Shown piece after piece: positions 59,104-64,000 of a stretch of 64,000 nucleotides of DNA (the first letter of the stretch is position 1; each line of letters starts with the position of its first letter). The stretch is from Herbiconiux flava (GTDB taxonomy: Bacteria; Actinomycetota; Actinomycetes; Actinomycetales; Microbacteriaceae), in NCBI RefSeq assembly GCF_013409865.1, contig NZ_JACCBM010000001.1, forward strand, positions 3,162,001-3,226,000, read 5' to 3'. The translations under genes were made by a program, and so were the position numbers. The notes below the pieces were generated by a model. That model saw nothing but the letters and a program-made list of their open reading frames with translations. It searched no databases and was not told where the DNA came from.

Positions 59104-59109
59104 TATAAC
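59104..59109 (+). promoter_or_regulatory. -10 element of the secreted-protein gene
   Basis: TATAAC, 7 nt before the GTG at 59117. Suggests the secreted protein has its own, possibly leaderless, transcript. Confidence 0.5.
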
Positions 59110-59116
59110 TGAGGAT

Positions 59117-61339
59117 GTGTCAGCTGCTCATCGTCTCGTCCTGGTCCTCGTGGTCGCCGCGGGGCTGCTCGCCCCGCTGGCCGTGGTGGCGCCGGCGTCG
59201 GCCCTTCCCGGGGAGTGCCGGCTCGAGACACGGTGGCAGAGCGACGGCGGCCACTACGACGACGCCGGGAGCTACGTCGAGACGGGCATCCGGCCGGTCA
59301 GCAGCGTCGTCTGCGATGTGATCGAAGACCGGTGGACGGGTGGCGGCGGGGGCGAGCATCCGGGAGGTGGCGGGAGTGACCCCGGTGTCCCCGCGCCACC
59401 CGAACCGCCCGGGCCGCTGTTCCCGGCCCCACCTCCGTCGTCGCCCGCCGCGGCCGCTCCGCCCTGCGTGGCCGGCTCGAACAACTCCTCCGACCCGGGC
59501 CGGGGCGGCTCGGGTCAGACGGGCTCGGGTGAGAACCTCCTCGCCACCCTCGAGCCCATGCTCGAACGCGGCGATCTCACGATCGACCGCACCTCCCCCA
59601 GTCGCATCGTCTCGATCGACGTCAACCTCGGACCGAGCGTCGGTGGCGCGACGGAGGTCAATCCGCTCGAGGGCATGTCGCCCGAGGAGGCGGCCCGGGC
59701 GATGTACTGGCCCGGCGCCTACGACCCCACGTACACCGAGGTCGGTGCGCGGGGCAGGCTGATCGTGCAGGCGGTGAAGTTCCTCTTCCGGTCGACGATG
59801 GGCGACCGCTCCGCGCTCCGCGGTTTCCACATCATCATGCGCAACTCCTCGCCCGAGATCCGGATGGGCGTGTGGGACATGGTGCAGAAGCAGGCCGTCC
59901 ACCTGAACGAGCAGTACAAGGGGAACATCCCGCCGAACATCCGGAGCATGCTCGAGGAGGCGGTGGGGGTGCTCTTCGACCTGCTCGAGTCAGGGCCGAT
60001 CGGTGGGCCGGACCCGTCGGGCGCATCGGACTACCTCCGGGCCTCGACCGAGGGGGCCGCACTCGGGGCGGGTGCGACGGGAGGCGTTCGGGGCTACGGG
60101 GCGAACAAGGGCGTCTGCGGGCAGATCGCCCAGACCACTGTGAGCCCGTCGGCCACTCTGGTCGCGGGCGGGCCGTGGGTGCGCATCACGCTGCGGAGCG
60201 CCGCCTACGGCACACTCGTCGACCGCATCAAGGCGCTGCGGGCGCCGACCGTGCACTGCGCCCCGGTCCACGCCACCGTCACCGCGGGCCAGGCGACGAT
60301 GGTCGACGCGACCGGCGGATGCTCGGGGCCCGTGTCGTCGCGCCGGGTGCTCACCCGCTTCGAGATCTCCCGCCTGCCGCGCGCCGTTCAGACACGGCTG
60401 CTCGACTCGAGCGACGCCGACCCGACCGCGGGCTCGATCTTCCAGTTCGACTGGTCGCGGTGGGATCATCCGGAACCCTGGCCGACCCCGTCCTCGACCG
60501 CGACATTCGCCGACGGGCACGTCGGGTTCACCGGCTTCGGCGGAGCGATGAACTACCAGGCGCCTCTCGCCGCGGGCGGCCGCGACGACCATGTCGTCGT
60601 CGGCGCGACCGACGCCTCCGGCGTCGAGCACGTCTTCCTGGTGACGGTCACGATCGTGGCGCAGCCCGCCTGCTCGGGAACTGACCGGCCGGCCGGCCCG
60701 GAGCGCGCCGGGTTCCGTCCCGTCGTGCAGGACGGGAGCCTGCAGCTGATCCGCAACCGGCCTTTCACCCTCGATCCCAGCGTCTTCTGCACGGCCGACC
60801 CCCGCACCTCCTATCGTGTGACGGTCGCGGGTGCTGTGCCGGGCACGATCGCGACCGCCCGCCCCGACGGTTCGATCGACGTCGACTGGACCGACCCCGA
60901 CGTCGTCGGCGCCGAGGTCGCCGGTCTGACCTTCACCGCGTGGGACGAGTCGACCGGGGTCCCGAGCGCGCCCGTCACGATCCCGGTGACCGTCCGTGAC
61001 GTGCCTCCTGCCTGTGCCGACGTCTCGGTCGTCTACGACCGTTCCGACAACCGCGGCGAACCCCTGCTGATCCCGACCTCGTGCGGCATGCTGGGCGGCT
61101 TGGCCGTCCTCGATCCGCCGTTCCTGGCACTGAGCGGCGGATCCTCCGCGCCGCTCGCCGCCGATGTCGCGGGCGGCGTCGTCCGCTCCGACGGACGTGT
61201 GCTCACCTTCACCCCCGACGGCACCACCCCGGCCGACGGCACGGCGATGGTCGTGCCGTGGACTGTCGACCCGCGCAGCTACACGCCCTACCGCGTGCAC
61301 GGCGCGGCCTTCACCGTCCGCATCACCCTCGCCGACTAG
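59117..61339 (+). CDS. large secreted protein of unknown function with Ig-like C-terminus
   Basis: 740-residue protein beginning VSAAHRLVLVLVVAAGLLAPLAVV, a signal peptide cleaved near ASA-LPG. Regions in order: a short Cys-containing head (30-75); a Gly/Pro-rich linker (75-130) with HPGGGGSDPG and PAPPEPPGP; a helical region (about 140-310) with ARAMYWPGAYDPTYTEVG and GFHIIMRNSSPEIRMGVWDMV; a middle domain with paired Cys (VHCAPV, GGCSG); and two beta-rich modules from about 515 to the end, each with Cys and an SDG/PDG-type turn, resembling bacterial Ig-like repeats. About ten cysteines suggest disulfides. No membrane anchor or sorting signal. I do not recognise the family. Confidence 0.8.
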   Translation: MSAAHRLVLVLVVAAGLLAPLAVVAPASALPGECRLETRWQSDGGHYDDAGSYVETGIRPVSSVVCDVIEDRWTGGGGGEHPGGGGSDPGVPAPPEPPGPLFPAPPPSSPAAAAPPCVAGSNNSSDPGRGGSGQTGSGENLLATLEPMLERGDLTIDRTSPSRIVSIDVNLGPSVGGATEVNPLEGMSPEEAARAMYWPGAYDPTYTEVGARGRLIVQAVKFLFRSTMGDRSALRGFHIIMRNSSPEIRMGVWDMVQKQAVHLNEQYKGNIPPNIRSMLEEAVGVLFDLLESGPIGGPDPSGASDYLRASTEGAALGAGATGGVRGYGANKGVCGQIAQTTVSPSATLVAGGPWVRITLRSAAYGTLVDRIKALRAPTVHCAPVHATVTAGQATMVDATGGCSGPVSSRRVLTRFEISRLPRAVQTRLLDSSDADPTAGSIFQFDWSRWDHPEPWPTPSSTATFADGHVGFTGFGGAMNYQAPLAAGGRDDHVVVGATDASGVEHVFLVTVTIVAQPACSGTDRPAGPERAGFRPVVQDGSLQLIRNRPFTLDPSVFCTADPRTSYRVTVAGAVPGTIATARPDGSIDVDWTDPDVVGAEVAGLTFTAWDESTGVPSAPVTIPVTVRDVPPACADVSVVYDRSDNRGEPLLIPTSCGMLGGLAVLDPPFLALSGGSSAPLAADVAGGVVRSDGRVLTFTPDGTTPADGTAMVVPWTVDPRSYTPYRVHGAAFTVRITLAD

Positions 61340-61371
61340 CCCCGCCCTCCGCCCCGCCCCGCCCCCGCGGC

Positions 61372-61404
61372 CACGAGTGGTCACTTTCGGCACGAGTGGT
61401 CACT
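61372..61404 (+). repeat. 14-bp direct repeat CACGAGTGGTCACT
   Basis: Two exact copies, 61372-61385 and 61391-61404 (period 19). The core CGAGTGGTCA returns inverted at 61440-61449. Confidence 0.8.
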
Positions 61405-61449
61405 CCTAGCGCGAAACTCCCACCCCTTCGCGCCAAGACTGACCACTCG
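61393..61449. terminator. compound hairpin at the convergent gene end
   Basis: Outer arms CGAGTGGTCA (61393-61402) and TGACCACTCG (61440-61449); inner arms GCGCGAA (61409-61415) and TTCGCGC (61427-61433), all perfect. Likely bidirectional terminator for the secreted-protein gene and htpX. Confidence 0.65.
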
Positions 61450-61503
61450 CGAGGGTGCGGGAGGGGCGGGATGGGGTGGGGACGGGCTGCCCGACACGTC
61501 GCG

Positions 61504-61614
61504 CCCCGGGGTCGGGCGGGTGCGGGCCCCGAGGTCGGGCGGGCGCAAGCCCCGAGGTCGGGCGGGCGCGCCCCGGGGTCGGGCGGGCGCGCCCCCGGGG
61601 TCGGGCGGGCGCGG
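61504..61614. repeat. five-copy 21-23-bp GC-rich tandem repeat
   Basis: Units start at 61504, 61527, 61550, 61571 and 61593, sharing the core CCCCGRGGTCGGGCGGG; lengths 23, 23, 21, 22 and about 22. The uneven length means it cannot encode an in-frame peptide repeat. Confidence 0.85.
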
Positions 61615-61755
61615 CGGCCTCGACGGCGCGCTCGCCGGTCGGAGCCGCCAGCACGGAGGATCCCGGTCGTCACCGGCCAGGTGCGCCGCAGGGGCGGCGG
61701 CGCACAGCCGGCGGCTGCGACGCAGGGCGCGAAGCGCCCGGAGTCGGCCCGGTGC

Positions 61756-61807
61756 AGTGGGCGGAGCTCACGGAGCCGGGCCGATGGAGTGGGCGGAGCC
61801 CACGGAG
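61756..61807. repeat. 20-bp direct repeat near the htpX end
   Basis: AGTGGGCGGAGCTCACGGAG (61756-61775) and a copy with one change (61788-61807), period 32. The core GGGCGGAGC is followed by a short GAGCTC or GAGCCC step. Confidence 0.75.
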
Positions 61808-61825
61808 TCGTAGCTGCCGGCGCAG

Positions 61826-62698
61826 CTAGAAGGCCCCGCCCATGGCGCGCAGGCGCTCGACGCGCTCGGGGATGGGCGGGTGGGTGGAGAAGAGCTTGTC
61901 GATGACGCCCGGCTTGTTGGGGTCGGCGATCCACATGTGCGACATCGACGAGGACTGGCGCTGCACGGGGCGGCCGTAGGCGGCGAGCTTCTGGAGGGCG
62001 CTGGCCAGCGCATCCGGGTGGCGGGTGGTGAGCGCGCCGGTGGCGTCGGCGAGGTACTCGCGCTGCCGGGAGACGGCGAGCTGCACGACGGTGGCGACGA
62101 GCGGCGCGATCAGGATCGCGACGAGCCCGAAGACCATGACGATCGGGTTGCCGTTGTTGTTGTTGCGTCCGAAGAACGCCATGCGCAGGAACATGTCGGC
62201 GATGAACCCGACGGCCACCACCAGCCCGAACACGATCATCGACACCCGGATGTCGTAGTTGCGCACGTGCCCGAGCTCGTGGGCCATGACGCCTTCGAGC
62301 TCCGCGTCGTCCATGATGTCGAGCAGGCCCGTGGTCGCCGCCACGATGGCGTGCTCGGGGTCACGGCCGGTCGCGAAGGCGTTCGGGGCCGGGTCGTCGA
62401 TGACGTAGACCTTCGGCATCGGTGTGCCCGTGGTGATCGACAGGTTCTCGACGACGCGCCACAGCCGCGGGTTGTCGCGCTTCTCGATCTGGTGCGCGCC
62501 GCTCATCGCGAGTGCCTGACCCGACGCGGCGAAGTACTGGATGAGCGCGTAGCCGATGGCCACCACCAGCGTGATGACGACGATCGAGACGTTGCCGTAG
62601 ATGTACGACGCCAACCAGCCGAGCCCGCCGATGATCAGCAGGAACAGCAGGATGATGACGACGGTGTTGCGCTTGTTCTTGGCTATCGCGGAATACAT
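61826..62698 (-). CDS. htpX: membrane zinc metalloprotease HtpX (M48)
   Basis: Quality-control protease that degrades misfolded membrane proteins. The 290-residue product has two N-terminal helices (about 10-32 and 38-56), the HELGH zinc motif at 140-144, two further helices (about 152-172 and 187-208), and the downstream glutamate ligand in REYLADATGAL near 213. It ends with the STHPPIPERVERLRAMGGAF signature. ATG at 62698 follows AGGAA. It lies 48 bp after lemA; lemA-htpX pairing is common in bacteria. Confidence 0.95.
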   Translation of the reverse strand: MYSAIAKNKRNTVVIILLFLLIIGGLGWLASYIYGNVSIVVITLVVAIGYALIQYFAASGQALAMSGAHQIEKRDNPRLWRVVENLSITTGTPMPKVYVIDDPAPNAFATGRDPEHAIVAATTGLLDIMDDAELEGVMAHELGHVRNYDIRVSMIVFGLVVAVGFIADMFLRMAFFGRNNNNGNPIVMVFGLVAILIAPLVATVVQLAVSRQREYLADATGALTTRHPDALASALQKLAAYGRPVQRQSSSMSHMWIADPNKPGVIDKLFSTHPPIPERVERLRAMGGAF

Positions 62699-62746
62699 GG
62701 ATTCCTATCGCGGGCAGGCCGGCGGGGCCGGGCTAGAGGGGCAGGG

Positions 62747-63313
62747 CTAGAACTGCACGCGCGGCGGCTCGGCGATCGCCGCGACGTCGCTGACCTCGAA
62801 GAACTCGCGCTCCGAGAAGCCGAGGCGGCGGGCGAAGATCGTGTTGGGGAACTTCTTGATCTTGGTGTTGAGCTCGCGCACGCCACCGTTGTAGAAGCGG
62901 CGCGACGCCTGAACCTTGTCTTCCGTGTCGACGATCTCGGCCTGCAGCTGCAGGAAGTTCTGGCTGGCCTGGAGCTGAGGGTAGGCCTCGGCCACCGCGA
63001 AGATGCTCTTCAGCGCGTTCTGCATGTGGTTCTCGGCCTGGGACGCCTCGGCGGGGCCCTGGGCCGACAGCGTCTCGGCGCGGGCGCGCGTGACGTTCTC
63101 GAACACGGCCTTCTCGTGCGCCGCGTAGCCCTTGACCGATTCGATCAGGTTGGGCAGAAGGTCGGCGCGGCGCTTCAGCTGCACCGTGATGTCGCTCCAC
63201 GCCTCGTCGACGCGCACGTTCAGGGTGACGAGCGAGTTGTACGTGGCCCAGAGGTAGATGCCGGCGATGACGACCAGGGCGACGACGACGATGAGCGGGA
63301 TCAGCCATTCCAT
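62747..63313 (-). CDS. lemA: LemA family protein
   Basis: 188-residue protein with one N-terminal membrane helix (WLIPLIVVVALVVIAGIYLWATYN) and a four-helix-bundle domain; the family signature LVTLNVRVDEAWSDITVQLKRRADLLPNLIESVKGYA is at about 28-64. Function is poorly defined; frequent pairing with HtpX suggests a role in membrane quality control. ATG at 63313 has TATACT 6 nt upstream, the best -10 in the window, so the lemA-htpX transcript is probably leaderless. Confidence 0.94.
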   Translation of the reverse strand: MEWLIPLIVVVALVVIAGIYLWATYNSLVTLNVRVDEAWSDITVQLKRRADLLPNLIESVKGYAAHEKAVFENVTRARAETLSAQGPAEASQAENHMQNALKSIFAVAEAYPQLQASQNFLQLQAEIVDTEDKVQASRRFYNGGVRELNTKIKKFPNTIFARRLGFSEREFFEVSDVAAIAEPPRVQF

Positions 63314-63319
63314 GCCAGC

Positions 63320-63325
63320 AGTATA
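63320..63325 (-). promoter_or_regulatory. -10 element, leaderless promoter of lemA-htpX
   Basis: TATACT on the minus strand, 6 nt before the ATG at 63313. Confidence 0.65.
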
Positions 63326-63409
63326 TCGGCCGGGGAGCGCGCTCTCAGGGGGAAAGCGGCGCTCTCCCAGCTACCCCCGGCGCGACGTCGACGGGCCCCG
63401 CTCCGGACG

Positions 63410-64000
63410 TCAGCGCGATTCGGCGAGCAGCCGAAACCACTGGTACGAGTCCTTGGGCGTGCGCGTGAAGTCCTCGATGTCGACGTGCACCAGCCCGAAG
63501 CGCTGCGTGTACCCGGCGGCCCACTCGAAGTTGTCGATGAGTGACCAGACGTAGTAGCCGCGCAGGTCGATCGCCGACGCCGACCCGCCACCTGTGACCG
63601 CCGACAGGGCCGCCTCGAGGTGGCCCGCCAGGTAGTCGATGCGGGCGCCGTCCCGCACATGGGGCGTTCCGTCGTGCTCGTCGAGCTCCCGCGCATCCGG
63701 GAACGAGGCCCCGTTCTCGGTGATGAACACCGGCGGCAGCGCCTCGCCATAGCGCTCGGCCAGCTCGTCGAGGGCGACGCCGAGGTACTCGGGCGCGATC
63801 GGCCAGCCGAAGCCGGTGCTGCGGTACTCGGGCCAGGGCGCGAGGTGGAAGGGCAGCGACCCCATGGCGGTCGAACTGCCGTCGGGGGTGGCCGGGCCTC
63901 CCGAACCGGCTGCGATGCGGGTGGGCAGGTAGTAGTTCAGCCCGTAGAAGTCGAGCTTCTGGCCGATCAGGGCGAGGTCGGCCGGGTCGGCCTCGCCGAG
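63410..64000 (-). CDS. GH1 beta-glucosidase, C-terminal part (runs off the right edge)
   Basis: The last 196 residues of a glycoside hydrolase family 1 enzyme; the reading frame is open to base 64000 and the start lies outside. Visible landmarks are DFYGLNYY, PPVFITENGAS with the catalytic nucleophile glutamate, and the C-terminal DLRGYYVWSLIDNFEWAAGYTQRFGLVHVD substrate-binding segment. It should hydrolyse beta-glucosides or related disaccharides in the cytoplasm. An internal ATG at 63865 is not the start, because conserved GH1 sequence continues upstream of it. Confidence 0.94.
   Translation of the reverse strand, partial: LGEADPADLALIGQKLDFYGLNYYLPTRIAAGSGGPATPDGSSTAMGSLPFHLAPWPEYRSTGFGWPIAPEYLGVALDELAERYGEALPPVFITENGASFPDARELDEHDGTPHVRDGARIDYLAGHLEAALSAVTGGGSASAIDLRGYYVWSLIDNFEWAAGYTQRFGLVHVDIEDFTRTPKDSYQWFRLLAESR

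Larger units (their letters stand above)
61340..61825. other. 486-bp non-coding gap between convergent genes
   Basis: No plausible gene in either strand: readings here are repeats of Gly/Arg/Ala/Pro with no start signals. It holds a compound hairpin (61393-61449), a five-copy GC-rich tandem repeat (61504-61614) and a 20-bp direct repeat (61756-61807). Both flanking genes end into it. Confidence 0.75.

Noticed and set aside
61504-61614. Tandem repeat considered as a CRISPR array
   Set aside because: Units are contiguous with no unique spacers and there are no cas genes.
63410-63865. Complete short gene beginning at 63865
   Set aside because: Conserved GH1 sequence (DFYGLNYY) continues in frame upstream to the window edge, so this is the end of a longer gene.

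Overview
The window is a piece of a high-GC actinobacterial chromosome, most likely from a member of the Microbacteriaceae; the genus cannot be fixed from sequence alone. The support is the very high GC3 in every gene, the mycothiol enzyme Mca, the fdxA-dapC pair, the DUF853 ATPase, DUF4245, DUF4307 and DUF6264-like proteins, and a gene order (ychF, ispH, xseAB, DUF4245, glpX, fumC, phoH2, uppS, trhA, mca, DUF4307, greA) that I recall being kept, with local rearrangement, across Actinobacteria including Mycobacterium. I saw no rRNA, tRNA, CRISPR array, insertion sequence or prophage.

Layout. 0-4.6 kb (minus strand): 5' part of citrate synthase, dapC, ferredoxin fdxA, a small membrane protein and a HerA-like ATPase. 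4.7-9.6 kb (plus): an iron-uptake operon efeU-efeO-efeB plus an overlapping MFS gene behind a DtxR/IdeR-type box. 9.6-17.5 kb (minus): a lipoprotein, typA and a dipeptide/oligopeptide ABC operon. 17.7-19.3 kb: a CPBP protease and a secreted pentapeptide-repeat protein. 19.3-24.1 kb (minus): glycine cleavage operon gcvT-gcvH-gcvP under a tandem glycine riboswitch. 24.2-34.4 kb: CopC protein, acyl desaturase, cspA, lgt, an FAD oxidase, a 57-residue acidic protein, a Lon-domain protein, DUF427, ychF and mmsA. 34.5-45.4 kb: rmuC, glpX and fba (gluconeogenesis/glycolysis), ispH, xseAB, DUF4245, carbonic anhydrase, fumC and a lone prepilin peptidase. 45.5-53.6 kb: phoH2, uppS, trhA, mca, DUF4307, greA, ilvA and an AI-2E-type permease. 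53.6-57.7 kb (minus): a second ABC importer. 57.9-64 kb: a YcaQ-like glycosylase, a large secreted protein of unknown function, a repeat-rich 486-bp gap, htpX, lemA and the 3' part of a GH1 beta-glucosidase.

Most genes are ordinary housekeeping genes. The interest is mainly in the non-coding signals: a 14-bp tandem repeat between fdxA and dapC that spells three 4-codon mini-ORFs linked by TGATG; a 23-bp UUCG-looped hairpin inside the first codons of an ABC permease gene; a 35-bp-arm inverted repeat between rmuC and glpX; a possible Shine-Dalgarno-masking switch below the glycine riboswitch; a cspA leader whose hairpin loop is the exact complement of the ribosome-binding region; and at least 17 genes with a TANNNT -10 element 5-7 nt before the start codon, as expected for leaderless transcripts. 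The least explained protein is the roughly 740-residue secreted protein at 59.1-61.3 kb.
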